55,977 nt of DNA, taken from Ruminococcus sp. XPD3002 (GTDB lineage: Bacteria > Bacillota > Clostridia > Oscillospirales > Ruminococcaceae). The stretch is taken from the NCBI GenBank assembly GCA_900119535.1, contig FPJT01000015.1, forward strand, positions 1 through 55,977, written 5' to 3'. The notes beneath the pieces are model-generated. The model did no database searches. It saw only the letters and a list, made by a program, of their open reading frames with translations, and had not been told where the DNA came from. The translations under genes were made by a program, and so were the position numbers. This document shows positions 17,622 to 26,147 of this stretch, piece after piece. The stretch's first letter is position 1, and each line of letters opens with the position of its first letter.

Positions 17622-20253
17622 CACTCTCCTTATCACAGATCAGACCATTTTCATAGCTGTATCTGAGTTTGTATCCCAATAATTCAGCCTCCATATTATC
17701 GTCAAGGAACAATACCAATTTGCCTTTTAACCATGGTGAACGTTGCCATTCATTTATGAAAGCCATGCATTTTTCTTCAAGAGCATATACCGTTTTTTCT
17801 ATATTGTATTTCTGACAGAACTTGCTCGGAAGCCTTAGAACCTGCTCTGCAATATGTTCACATTCTTCTTCGCCCAATTCCGTTGAAAGTAATGAGCCGT
17901 CAATAAATTTTATCTGTCCATCACCGCATCTTTGCATTAGAAGAACTTCAATTGACGATATACCGTCACGTACAGAAGCCTCTGCCTCCGTATCTTTAGT
18001 TTCAACCGTTCTGTCAAGAAATCCGTGAATATCTTTACATTTAGGCTTTTTCAGAAGAAATGCTTTTGCACGGCTCTTTGAATCTTCTAAGGAGTTTTGA
18101 TATTCATAGAATTCTTCACTTTCGTCAGAAGCATTATAAACCTTTTGAACCAAAGGTGATATATCATCAGGAAGCATCAGCGTTTCCGGAAGCACTTCCA
18201 GAGTTTCTTTAAGAAGCCATTCGCCGTATATATATTTTGAACCTGTCTTATCATTTTCAAATTCATCGGTGATAACATAACAAACAGGCTCTTTCAATTC
18301 ATCAGGACGATTGTCACGCTCATGCCTGTGAAGTCTTCCGATACGCTGCAATAGCAGATCCATAGGGCAGATATCGGTTATCAACAGGTCGAAATCAATA
18401 TCCAGAGATTGCTCAAGAACCTGAGTACCTATAACTACAAATCCACTTCGCGTAGAGGAATTACTTGTTTTACCAACTTTTGCCAAAAGTTCGTTTTCTT
18501 TTTTGCTTCGGTCAGGCATTATATATTGAGCATGATAAAGAAGCGTATTATCGGTTATCTCTCTTCGTATCATCTCGGAAATATTCTGTGCTCTTGAAAC
18601 TGTATTAAGGATAATTCCAACACATCCGCCTGCCTTTATTGCCTTTTTTACAACTTCCGGTATATCATTATTATTGCACTTGGCTACACTTACAGAACTA
18701 TGACGACCATCATAAGGAAGAGGTGACTGCTTTATCTCTTTTCCGTCAGTCCATGTAAGAAGCGGATATGCCTCATTTTCTTCAAATTCGCTATCAGAAC
18801 TATTCTGCTGAAGATATGCACGAATAAGTGACATTCGTCTCTGCGATGGCAATGTTGCCGAAAGAAGTATCACAGGAGTATGGTATGCTCCAAACCATTG
18901 TAATGCACGTTCAAGATATTGATTCATATATGCATCATAAGCATGAACCTCATCTATCACTACGACCTTTTCGGATAGACCTAAATGAAGCAGCATAACG
19001 TGACGTCGTTTCAATGCAGACATAAGCATATGATCCACTGTTGCCACAACAAAATCTGCAAGACATGCCTTTTTACTGTCACAAAACCATGAATGAACAA
19101 TAAGTCCGCTATCTGTTTCTTCATCAGGTATGCCGCGCTGTATCTTCTGGAAAGCTTTGTTCATTGCAGCACTTCCGTGTTTCAATTGAATAGAATGAAA
19201 ATACTCATTAGATTGCTTTTCTGCCCAACACTTAATGCGTGGGAATATTCCGTTTGCTGTTGCCTGAGTCGGAAGTCCGAAAAACAATCCATTTTTATTA
19301 TTTTTAGCTGCAAGCAATTCAGCTGATGCAAGTGCAGCTTCTGATTTTCCTATTCCCATCGGAGCTTCAAGAATAATTATTCCCGGTTCATTTGCTTCAG
19401 CAACCAAATTCAGCATAGCTCGCTGAGTTGCTCTTGGAACAAAACCAAAATTATCCTGAAATAAATCATCATGATAGATTTCTGTAAATGATCTCCACAT
19501 TTCAGGAAATTCTATTTTTTCCCATGCTGATTCAATGCGTCCGGGATAATATTTTTCAGTAACATAATCATCAACATCTATAAGCGGGAAAAAAACTGTA
19601 TTGCTTGCTATCCAATCAGCAGTTATCAGCAGACCGGTGAGCAGTAATTGTGCTTTTGAGTTGAGTTCCGGCAATTCTTCTATCGATGTCAAATTAACTT
19701 CAGACAAAGCATGATCTATTATTTCTTTCCACAATTTTTCAAGGACTATTCTGTTCTCTTCACAGACACCAAAGAAATTTTCATAATCAACTATTTCACT
19801 TTTTAATTGAGTCAGATCGCGGTCACGAAGTTCCTTTGATTCAGTCGGAACTCCATGATGGGCACCAACTACAGCAGAAACACTTTCAGAACATCCGAAA
19901 AATCTCAAAATAACCTCGCCAGCCAATGCATGAGAAAAATGGCTGTTTATAGTCCCATCCAGATTAATACCATTCCGTTCGATTTCTCCGATGCGTCCTG
20001 GAACATTTCGAGATATCCTATATTGAAATCCAACCGTAGCCTTGCCTATATCATGTACATAAGCCAGGAATACAGCAGTTTGGATCAATTCATATTTGTT
20101 GAGATCACATGAAACAGAAAATGAACCTGATATAAATTCACTAAGAAGCTTCTCCATTATTCCGGCTGTATCCTTAAGATGCATACGTAGTGGCAGCCAT
20201 TCGTTGTTATTTCCGCCTGATTTAGCAATCAGCAGCTTATCTATATCAATCAT
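17608..20253 (-). CDS. cas3: Cas3 HD nuclease-helicase
   Basis: An 881-aa protein with both domains intact. HD nuclease: His25 (RMHLKDTAG), His67-Asp68 (YVHDIGK), His108 (SHALAGE), His132-His133 (GAHHGVP). Superfamily 2 helicase: Walker A APMGIGKS (297-304), DEVH box (434-437), SATLP near 465, QRIGRLHRH in the C-terminal RecA-like lobe. It degrades DNA unwound by Cascade. It is the first gene of the cas operon, with a promoter about 65 bases upstream. The ATG follows AAAAGGAG with almost no spacer, which is unusual, but the next in-frame alternatives would remove part of the HD domain. Confidence 0.95.
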   Translation of the reverse strand: MIDIDKLLIAKSGGNNNEWLPLRMHLKDTAGIMEKLLSEFISGSFSVSCDLNKYELIQTAVFLAYVHDIGKATVGFQYRISRNVPGRIGEIERNGINLDGTINSHFSHALAGEVILRFFGCSESVSAVVGAHHGVPTESKELRDRDLTQLKSEIVDYENFFGVCEENRIVLEKLWKEIIDHALSEVNLTSIEELPELNSKAQLLLTGLLITADWIASNTVFFPLIDVDDYVTEKYYPGRIESAWEKIEFPEMWRSFTEIYHDDLFQDNFGFVPRATQRAMLNLVAEANEPGIIILEAPMGIGKSEAALASAELLAAKNNKNGLFFGLPTQATANGIFPRIKCWAEKQSNEYFHSIQLKHGSAAMNKAFQKIQRGIPDEETDSGLIVHSWFCDSKKACLADFVVATVDHMLMSALKRRHVMLLHLGLSEKVVVIDEVHAYDAYMNQYLERALQWFGAYHTPVILLSATLPSQRRMSLIRAYLQQNSSDSEFEENEAYPLLTWTDGKEIKQSPLPYDGRHSSVSVAKCNNNDIPEVVKKAIKAGGCVGIILNTVSRAQNISEMIRREITDNTLLYHAQYIMPDRSKKENELLAKVGKTSNSSTRSGFVVIGTQVLEQSLDIDFDLLITDICPMDLLLQRIGRLHRHERDNRPDELKEPVCYVITDEFENDKTGSKYIYGEWLLKETLEVLPETLMLPDDISPLVQKVYNASDESEEFYEYQNSLEDSKSRAKAFLLKKPKCKDIHGFLDRTVETKDTEAEASVRDGISSIEVLLMQRCGDGQIKFIDGSLLSTELGEEECEHIAEQVLRLPSKFCQKYNIEKTVYALEEKCMAFINEWQRSPWLKGKLVLFLDDNMEAELLGYKLRYSYENGLICDKESDECE

Positions 20254-20317
20254 CTCCTTTTAAGATGCTCTCAAGATATTTTTCAAAGTCACAAATAAAA
20301 AGAATAGCATTTAAATA

Positions 20318-20346
20318 ATTATAGCATATTCAACAATAATAATCAA
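20318..20346 (-). promoter_or_regulatory. Promoter of the cas operon
   Basis: Minus strand TTGATT (20346-20341), 17-base spacer, TATAAT (20323-20318), giving a predicted start near 20311 and a leader of about 55 bases before cas3. Because the array now adjoins the truncated cas1 gene without a leader, this promoter is also the nearest visible source of pre-crRNA. Confidence 0.7.
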
Positions 20347-20730
20347 GAGACGAGCAAAAAAATATCTGTTATTCCTTTATGATTATAAGTTCAATACTAT
20401 TATTTGATCAATTTCCTGTTTGGGGTACATATGTACTTCAACATCCGCTTTGACTTTCGCAGGGATATTTTTTTATGTTGTAATAATCTTGAGCTTATTT
20501 ATAGGAAGCGTCTTCATGAAAAATGAGTTAGCAAAACCAATGGTAACTATCGGAAAAAATGGTAAAATAGAAAAACAGAGTTCTATTTACAGTTGATTAA
20601 AACATATCTAAAGCTATTATGCTTATAACCGTCCATTTATTGATATGGGCGGTTCTGTTTTATGTATTTACATACTATCTGCAATGTGCTATAATATGCA
20701 TATAAGATTTGAGATTAGTGGGGGACTGTA
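20347..20730 (+). other. Gap between cas operon and flavin reductase gene, with a possible 26-aa frame
   Basis: No standard gene. A short plus-strand frame at 20516-20596 reads MKNELAKPMVTIGKNGKIEK then QSSIYS. It may be a tiny peptide or the end of a lost gene, since a terminator-like hairpin follows it. The ribosome site is weak (GGAAG 6-10 bases upstream). Confidence 0.35.
20627..20660. terminator. Terminator-like hairpin
   Basis: AACCGTCCAT pairs with ATGGGCGGTT (one G-U pair), loop of 8, followed by CTGTTTTAT on the plus strand. Closely resembles the terminator at 22778. It lies just ahead of the flavin reductase gene and after the 26-aa frame. Confidence 0.55.
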
Positions 20731-21264
20731 ATGAGCAACATAGTAATACTTGTCGGCAGTATGAGAAAAAACGGCAATACTTCGCGGCTGGCGCAGAGCT
20801 TTGCAGAAGGAGCTGCCAATAATAACGTTGAGATAGTGTCTGTTGCCGATTATGAGGTGAATCCCTGCTTAGGCTGCAACAGTTGTTTCACGCGCGAAGG
20901 TAACCAATGCTTTCAGAAGGATGACATGGTGCAGATATATGAGAAGCTAAGGAAGGCGGATATCGTTGTCATCGCTTCGCCTGTGTACTTCTACGGTATC
21001 AGCTCACAACTAAAAGCAGTCGTGGACAGACTTCACACTCCCATGAGAAACATGTTTCATATCAAGAAGCTCGGACTTATCCTCGTGGGAGCGGCTGAAC
21101 TTCCGAATCTGTTTGATCCGATACTGATGCAGTATCAAATGGTGCTGGACTTCTTCAAGCTTGAAAGTATCGGCAATGTGCTGGTTCGCGGAGTAAAGGA
21201 CATAGGCGACATTGAAAATAGCTCTGCACTGGAAGAGGCGTATGAGCTGGGAGCTTCGATTTAG
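20731..21264 (+). CDS. NADPH-dependent FMN reductase / iron-sulfur flavoprotein-like
   Basis: This 177-aa flavodoxin-fold protein has the FMN phosphate-binding loop GSMRKNGNTSRLA near the N-terminus, a cysteine cluster NPCLGCNSCF ... QCFQKDDM and SPVYFYGISSQLKAVVDR. That is the common flavodoxin-family NAD(P)H oxidoreductase layout in anaerobes. Cytoplasmic; probably reduces quinones, metals or electron carriers, substrate unknown. Start preceded by GGGGG (GTGGGGGACTGTA). It leads a forward cluster with an acetyltransferase, a rhodanese and a DUF4303-like gene. Confidence 0.8.
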   Translation: MSNIVILVGSMRKNGNTSRLAQSFAEGAANNNVEIVSVADYEVNPCLGCNSCFTREGNQCFQKDDMVQIYEKLRKADIVVIASPVYFYGISSQLKAVVDRLHTPMRNMFHIKKLGLILVGAAELPNLFDPILMQYQMVLDFFKLESIGNVLVRGVKDIGDIENSSALEEAYELGASI

Positions 21265-21274
21265 GAGAATTTGT

Positions 21275-21739
21275 ATGTTTATAATAAATGCTGAACATGC
21301 TGACCTGCCAACAATATTGCAGCTTCAATACCTTGCCTATCAGAGCGAAGCAGACCTTTTTGGTAGCAGAGATATCCCTCCGCTGAAGCAGACTCTTGAT
21401 GAAGTCATTGCGGAATTCAATAGCGGCATTATACTGAAAATGATTGACGGTAAAAATAATATTATCGGCTCAGTTCGTGCCAAAGAAATCGACGGTACTG
21501 TTTATATAGGTAAGCTTATGGTACACCCTGACCATCAACATAAGGGCTATGGTACAATGCTTCTGTCCGAGATAGAGAAATGCTTTCCTGATAAGCGGTA
21601 CGAACTTTTTACGAGTACAAGAAGCATTGGCAATATCCGTCTGTATCAGAAGCTGGGATATAAAATATTTGCCCGAAAAGCCGTGAACGATGAACTTGAA
21701 TTTGTGTATTTGGAGAAAAATGGAAAAGATCAGTATTAA
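21275..21739 (+). CDS. GNAT-family N-acetyltransferase
   Basis: 154 aa. The acetyl-CoA binding motif is KLMVHPDHQHKGYGTMLL (the R/Q-x-x-G-x-G/A pattern as QHKGYG), followed by the C-terminal NIRLYQKLGYKIF typical of GNAT enzymes. I start at the ATG at 21275, 6-8 bases after AGGAG, not at the longer frame from 21212 that lies inside the upstream gene. Substrate cannot be told from sequence. It follows the flavin reductase by 10 bases, and the next gene starts 31 bases on, so the cluster is probably co-transcribed. Confidence 0.88.
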   Translation: MFIINAEHADLPTILQLQYLAYQSEADLFGSRDIPPLKQTLDEVIAEFNSGIILKMIDGKNNIIGSVRAKEIDGTVYIGKLMVHPDHQHKGYGTMLLSEIEKCFPDKRYELFTSTRSIGNIRLYQKLGYKIFARKAVNDELEFVYLEKNGKDQY

Positions 21740-21770
21740 AGGCAGAACCTGCCATAAGGTAGTGTGTGAA

Positions 21771-22208
21771 ATGAGAAGAACAATAGCTCTGACAGTTCTC
21801 GCTTCTTTATGCTTGTTACTGTGTGCCTGCGGCAATGGGACAAGTTCGTCGGAAGGTGCTCAGTCGGAAGTACGGACAACAACTTCTGCGGCGGCGACCT
21901 ATCAGCAGATAACGCAGGAAAAAGCAAAGGCAATGATGCAGGCTGAGGACGGACACATTATCGTCGATGTACGGCGGCAGGACGAGTACGACAGCGGTCA
22001 TATCCCCGGTGCGATACTTATTCCCAACGAGTCCATAGGTACGGAGCAGCCAAAGGAATTGCCCGACCTCGACCAGGTCATTCTCATATACTGCCGAAGC
22101 GGTCGGCGCAGCAAGGAGGCTTCGCAGAAGCTGGCTGATATGGGATATACCAACATTTACGAGTTCGGCGGAATCATCGACTGGACCGGTGAGATAGTTA
22201 CAAGCTAA
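21771..22208 (+). CDS. Rhodanese-domain lipoprotein
   Basis: 145 aa with a lipoprotein signal (MRRTIALTVLASLCLLLCAC; lipobox LCAC), a short Ser/Thr linker, then a single rhodanese domain: IIVDVRRQDEYDSGHIPGA and the active loop YCRSGRRS with the catalytic Cys, ending in YEFGGIIDW. It would sit on the outer face of the membrane and handle sulfane sulfur or act in redox. The ATG at 21771 is chosen because the longer frame from 21690 overlaps the acetyltransferase and would hide the signal peptide. Sulfurtransferase next to a flavin reductase fits a redox or sulfur role. Confidence 0.88.
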   Translation: MRRTIALTVLASLCLLLCACGNGTSSSEGAQSEVRTTTSAAATYQQITQEKAKAMMQAEDGHIIVDVRRQDEYDSGHIPGAILIPNESIGTEQPKELPDLDQVILIYCRSGRRSKEASQKLADMGYTNIYEFGGIIDWTGEIVTS

Positions 22209-22230
22209 TGATAGATAATGGAGTGAACAT

Positions 22231-22770
22231 ATGAAAGAACAGCTTAAAGAAGCGATAATGCAGACAATAGCGTCGTGGGACGAGTCTGATATATATGTTG
22301 TTTCTCTTTATGTGTATGATGACAACGATGACCCGTGCCGTCCTACCGTAACAGTCGGATACAATACGGAATCATATTTGAACGAGCAGCTTGAATTCGC
22401 TTCAGATGAAGAGGAAGCACGCTGGAACTATGCGTTTTGGCTGCAAAATGATGACTATGTGTTTGGAAAGGGTGAAACAGCTAATATTGTCAGACAGTGG
22501 ATAATAAACAGCGGCTTTGCGTATTGTCAGGCTTGTGATACTACTCCTGTTGAATATGCGTCCGAGATAACGGAAGCGTTCGTAGAAATACTTGTTGATA
22601 TTGTAAGAGAACTGCACGAATCAGGTTTTATTCAAGAGACATTTGGACGTGAAATACCAGTACTTATTCATGAACTTGAATACTATTACGAGATAGGTGA
22701 GCAGAATATTCGTGCGAATGGAATTGAACTTGTAGAAGATTTTGCAAGATTCTGTGGATATTATGATTAA
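22231..22770 (+). CDS. DUF4303-like protein
   Basis: 179 aa, acidic and cytoplasmic. The N-terminal part (IYVVSLYVYDDNDDPCRPTVTVGYNTE, quoted in pieces: IYVVSLYVYDD and TVTVGYNTE) followed by EARWNYAFWLQND resembles the DUF4303 family, proteins of unknown function sometimes found near immunity-type genes. The rest is helical. It is the last gene of the cluster and is closed by a strong terminator 8 bases later. GGAG lies 13 bases upstream. Family call is from pattern recall. Confidence 0.55.
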   Translation: MKEQLKEAIMQTIASWDESDIYVVSLYVYDDNDDPCRPTVTVGYNTESYLNEQLEFASDEEEARWNYAFWLQNDDYVFGKGETANIVRQWIINSGFAYCQACDTTPVEYASEITEAFVEILVDIVRELHESGFIQETFGREIPVLIHELEYYYEIGEQNIRANGIELVEDFARFCGYYD

Positions 22771-22777
22771 TAAACTT

Positions 22778-22803
22778 AAAACCGCCCGTGTGGGCGGTTT
22801 CTC
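22778..22803 (+). terminator. Intrinsic terminator of the 20731-22770 cluster
   Basis: AAAACCGCCC GTGT GGGCGGTTT, a 9-bp GC-rich stem with a 4-base loop ending in TTTCTCT. Confidence 0.8.
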
Positions 22804-23136
22804 TATATCAACTCATGTTTGTTGCATTAGCAACATTTTGCGGCGATAAATACGGCTTTGTATGTAATGATGTATGCCATTCCATAATTATTTGGCTATA
22901 TATCGTTAATTTCAACGGTGAAAATTTATGGAGCAAGGAATAATCAAATCGTAAAATAACCCCAAATTGCTAAATACAAAGAACGGGATAATTCAGATAC
23001 CGGTCTGATATACAAGCCTCAAAAAAAGGAGTTCATAGAGTAAGTCGTATGGAATTCTGTATGGAATAGGTCTGAAAAATGCCTATTTTACGTTCATTCC
23101 ATTTCAATTATTTGAAAGCGGCTTCAATTCCGGACA
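22804..23136. other. Intergenic, no gene recognised
   Basis: 333 bases of AT-rich sequence between the cluster terminator and the tRNA terminator. An imperfect inverted repeat (ATGGAAT ... ATTCCAT) spans about 23049-23102. I found no reading frame, RNA motif or attachment-site duplication. Confidence 0.4.
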
Positions 23137-23183
23137 AAAAGAAAAATGGCTCTATCCCGCTATTTTACGCGATACAGCCATTT
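23137..23183 (-). terminator. Terminator of the tRNA transcript
   Basis: Minus strand AAATGGCTGTATCGCG pairs with CGGGATAGAGCCATTT (a few mismatches), followed by TTTTTCTTTTT. It lies 17 bases after the tRNA-Ser 3' CCA. Confidence 0.75.
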
Positions 23184-23199
23184 ATCTCATTTACCATTC

Positions 23200-23291
23200 T
23201 GGCGGACAGAGAGGGATTCGAACCCTCGATACGCTATTAACGTATACACGAGTTCCAGTCGTGCGCCTTAGACCAGCTCAGCCATCTGTCC
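23200..23291 (-). tRNA. tRNA-Ser (GGA)
   Basis: Acceptor arms GGACAGA / TCTGTCC with discriminator G and an encoded CCA, TTCGAATC in the T arm, and a long variable arm (TATACG ... CGTATC) typical of class II tRNA. The anticodon stem CACGA/TCGTG encloses CTGGAAC, giving anticodon GGA, which reads UCC/UCU serine codons. Second gene of a two-tRNA unit. Confidence 0.95.
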
Positions 23292-23323
23292 ATAATATAG
23301 GGAGACTTAACAAGAAGTCTCCG

Positions 23324-23408
23324 TGGTGCGAGTGATGGGACTTGAACCCATACGTCTCTCGACACACGCCCCTCAAACGTGCCTGTCTGCCTATTCCAGC
23401 ACACTCGC
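23324..23408 (-). tRNA. tRNA-Leu (GAG)
   Basis: Acceptor GCGAGTG / CACTCGC, discriminator A, encoded CCA, long variable arm, GGTTCAAGTCC in the T arm. The anticodon stem CACGT/GCGTG encloses TTGAGGG, giving anticodon GAG, reading CUC/CUU leucine codons. First gene of the unit. Confidence 0.94.
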
Positions 23409-23419
23409 ATTACTAATAT

Positions 23420-23448
23420 ATTATACTACTTTGACACGCAGAAGTCAA
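23420..23448 (-). promoter_or_regulatory. Promoter of the tRNA-Leu/tRNA-Ser unit
   Basis: Minus strand TTGACT (23448-23443), 17-base spacer, TATAAT (23425-23420), 12 bases before the tRNA-Leu 5' end. Confidence 0.8.
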
Positions 23449-23671
23449 GAGGGGAATAAAAATAATTTATATTTAACTTTTATTGACTGATAAAAAACGA
23501 GGACTGTTAAAATTATATAAAATTGGTATGTAAACGGAAGAAATAGTATTATCAAGTGACGAAATGCGTAAAAGTGCCGATATTCCGACAAATGATGTCA
23601 GAGCTGCTACTTGAAAAAAACTGAAAAAGGTGTAAAATATAATCGTAGGAAAAAGAGAAGGAGCAAAAACA

Positions 23672-24421
23672 ATGGAAAAAGAAACAATTAAAGTACTTGT
23701 CGGGGACGACACAGCGGAGAAGGGAGTACACATAGCATCCGAGCTTCGGGATGCAGGGATGTACGCCTACACACGAAGGAACAGCGGAGAAACGATAACA
23801 AAGTCGATAATCAGCGATAAACCTGATGTGGTGATACTTGATCTAACGCTGAGTGACACAGATGCATTGACGCTGATCCATTCGTTAAGGGAGGAAGCTG
23901 ACGAAACGCCTGCATTCATAGTTATGTCCGATCTGGACAACAGGTTCATTGAAAAGCAGGTATTGAGCAATGGTGCGTCATATTATCTGACGAAGCCTTA
24001 CACTGCTGAGGAACTTGCGGGAATAGTTAGTTCGCTTGCTGACAGAAATACAGAGGGCAGCAAGAAGGATATCGAGCTTATGGTAACGGATGTTATACGT
24101 CGGGTAGGGATGCCTGCGAACATAAAGGGATACTACTATTTGCGTTCGGCGATAATGAAGGCTGCGGACAACCGATACATACTTGAAGGAGTTACCAAGA
24201 ACCTGTATCCTGCGGTAGCGAAGCAGTTCAACACCACATCTGCACGGGTTGAAAGAGCGATGCGACATGCGATAGAGACAGCGTGGGTGAAGAGCGGAAT
24301 GGAAGGATTTATAGACACATTCGGGTGTCCGTTCATGTCAGAAAGGGACAGACCGACAAATTCCGAGTTCATAGCACTTGCGGCGGATAAACTTCGTCTG
24401 GATATGAGGGCAGGGAACTGA
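23672..24421 (+). CDS. spo0A: Spo0A-type sporulation response regulator
   Basis: 249 aa. Receiver domain with the acidic pair Asp12-Asp13, phospho-acceptor Asp57 (DVVILDLTL) and Lys108 (YLTKPY). The C-terminal Spo0A effector domain follows from about 135 (VIRRVGMPANIKGYYYLRSAI ... YPAVAKQFNTT, ERAMRHAIETAW), which binds 0A boxes. All key residues are present and the length is only slightly below the usual 260-270. It controls entry into sporulation. AGAAGGAGC precedes the ATG. A spore-protein gene at 42533 supports a sporulation programme in this organism. Confidence 0.9.
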   Translation: MEKETIKVLVGDDTAEKGVHIASELRDAGMYAYTRRNSGETITKSIISDKPDVVILDLTLSDTDALTLIHSLREEADETPAFIVMSDLDNRFIEKQVLSNGASYYLTKPYTAEELAGIVSSLADRNTEGSKKDIELMVTDVIRRVGMPANIKGYYYLRSAIMKAADNRYILEGVTKNLYPAVAKQFNTTSARVERAMRHAIETAWVKSGMEGFIDTFGCPFMSERDRPTNSEFIALAADKLRLDMRAGN

Positions 24422-24509
24422 ATCTGAACAGGTAAGCGGTTAATTTCGGTAAATAAATGTTAGTTTTAAAAGGGTGTGAATTGAATTGAATATACTAATG
24501 GGAAAGAAG

Positions 24510-24548
24510 GTCCCCGACTAACATAAGCGGTCGGGGATCGTTTTATTT
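24510..24548 (+). terminator. Terminator after spo0A
   Basis: GTCCCCGAC and GTCGGGGAT form an 8-9 bp stem around an 11-base loop, followed by CGTTTTATTTATTT. It lies between convergent spo0A and tyrA. Confidence 0.75.
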
Positions 24549-24582
24549 ATTTAGAACTTTCCGAAGCGGGACATGCAGTCCG

Positions 24583-25434
24583 TCAGTTAGGCTGACCGAC
24601 ACGGTGGCGGAGGTTATCCTCCTTAAGCTGACGTCCCTCTGCGATAAGGCGGCACATTTCCTCGGAGTCCTTTTCTTTCAGCGCCTTGCTGTACTTATTG
24701 AGGTTCTCGATGAGAGTATCAAGCTCGTAGAGGAGGTTTTCACGGTTCTGCATAAAGAGGTCCGTCCACATTTTCTCGTTCATGGTAGCGATACGAGTCA
24801 TATCCTGGAAGCTTCCGCCGCTGAAGCCGCATTCAAGGCTGAGTTCGGGACTCTTTACGTAAGCGCTTGAAACTATGTGAGCCAGCTGGGAGGTATAGGC
24901 AATCATCTTGTCGTGGTTTTCGGGAGTAGTCACAACTATCTTGCCTGCACCTATCTCTGCGGCGAGACTGCGGAGAGTCTCAACGTCCCCGGGAAGGCTG
25001 TCCTCGTCGGGAGCGATTATGAAGTTGGCTTTCTGGAAGAGGTCAGCGAAGCTGTTATGATATCCGCCGAACTCCTTGCCTGCCATAGGGTGTATGCCGA
25101 CATAGCGCATACCGTTTTCGGCGGCGAGTTTTTTTATCCTCTCGGAGAAAGCGCCCTTGATGCCGCAGACGTCGGTAATCAGGGTATTTTTGTCCATACG
25201 GCTTATGTTTTCGCGGAGGTATTTTTCGGTAGCGTCGGGGAAGAGCGCCATGATGACGAGGTCGAAGCCGCTGAAATCGCCGTTGAAAGAGTCATCCACA
25301 GCAACATCACGGAGAGCTGCAAATTCGATATCCTGTTTCAGGTCGGAGCCGACTACGAAGTGGTCGGTATATTTTTTCATTGCCTTACAGAGCGAACCGC
25401 CTATGAGTCCGAGACCGACAACGAGTATTTTCAT
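24583..25434 (-). CDS. tyrA: Prephenate dehydrogenase
   Basis: 283 aa, starting MKILVVGLGLIGGSLCKAM, the NAD(P)-binding Rossmann motif GxGLIGGS of TyrA. Downstream are DVCGIKGAF, GIHPMAGKEFGGY (substrate-site His and the HPMAG motif) and a helical C-terminal dimerisation domain. It makes 4-hydroxyphenylpyruvate for tyrosine. It has no ACT regulatory domain and no fused chorismate mutase. I use the ATG at 25434, with AAAGGTG 9 bases upstream, rather than a GTG at 25446. The gene stands alone; other aromatic genes are not in the window. Confidence 0.92.
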   Translation of the reverse strand: MKILVVGLGLIGGSLCKAMKKYTDHFVVGSDLKQDIEFAALRDVAVDDSFNGDFSGFDLVIMALFPDATEKYLRENISRMDKNTLITDVCGIKGAFSERIKKLAAENGMRYVGIHPMAGKEFGGYHNSFADLFQKANFIIAPDEDSLPGDVETLRSLAAEIGAGKIVVTTPENHDKMIAYTSQLAHIVSSAYVKSPELSLECGFSGGSFQDMTRIATMNEKMWTDLFMQNRENLLYELDTLIENLNKYSKALKEKDSEEMCRLIAEGRQLKEDNLRHRVGQPN

Positions 25435-25513
25435 AAAGAAACACACCTTTCAGAGAAATATATACATAGTATATCACTTTAAAAGGGAAAAGTCAACCCG
25501 ATCATTTAGTTGT

Positions 25514-26037
25514 CAGAAAGCAGTGTAGGGAACGCCGCCCTCGGCGTTCTTTTCAGAGATCAGAAACCAGAAATCAGAAAGCAGTAGGGGCGAGTTCCGC
25601 TCGCCCTCAAATAATTGTATAATTATGACGAAACGATCGTAGGGACGGCGATTCGCCGTCCGTTTAATCCGTATTTACATTATACATGCGGACCGCCAAA
25701 GGCGGCCCCTACATGGTATCAGGGGGATGGTTAATTGTACGTGTTCCAATGAGCGAGCGGAACTCGCCCCTACATCAATTAACGAAAAAAAGATCGTAGG
25801 GACGGCGATTCGCCGTCCGTTTAATCCGTATTTACATTATACATGCGGACCGCCAATGGCCGTCCCTACAGGGTATCAGGGTTACAGGTGGATGTACGTG
25901 CGCCAACGGAACGCCGAGGCGGCGTTCCCTACATGGTATCATGGTTACAGGTGGATGTACGTGTAATGACGGGCGCACGGAATGCGCCCCTACTGCTTTC
26001 TGATTTCTGATTACTGTGCATACTACACTGCTTTCTG
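25514..26037. repeat. Palindrome-rich intergenic element with 15-bp terminal inverted repeats (copy A)
   Basis: The ends CAGAAAGCAGTGTAG (25514-25528) and CTACACTGCTTTCTG (26023-26037) are perfect inverted copies. Inside are about eight short hairpins of one design, each opened or closed by GTAGGG/CCCTAC: for example GGACGGCG att CGCCGTCC, GGACCGCC aaa GGCGGCCC and GGGCGAG ttcc GCTCGCCC. The arms differ from hairpin to hairpin but stay complementary. The spacers between them (for example TTAATCCGTATTTACATTAT) are shared with copies at 26875 and 48619. No transposase; looks like a MITE or assembled hairpin cassette. Confidence 0.8.
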
Positions 26038-26147
26038 CGCTCTGACAGCTAAGATGTAAATTTTCTGTTAAATGTGGGATTTCATTCAACCTTTTTAGGT
26101 TGAACCGCCTTACTTTACCGCCCTCTTATGAAAGGACGGTGTTCACA

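Noticed and set aside
23049..23203. Integrated element using tRNA-Ser as attachment site
   Set aside because: No integrase gene nearby and no duplicate of the tRNA 3' end found by eye; the inverted repeat beside it is the tRNA terminator.
24877..25482. 201-aa plus-strand frame opposite tyrA
   Set aside because: Antisense shadow of a clear prephenate dehydrogenase; no ribosome site and no recognisable motif.
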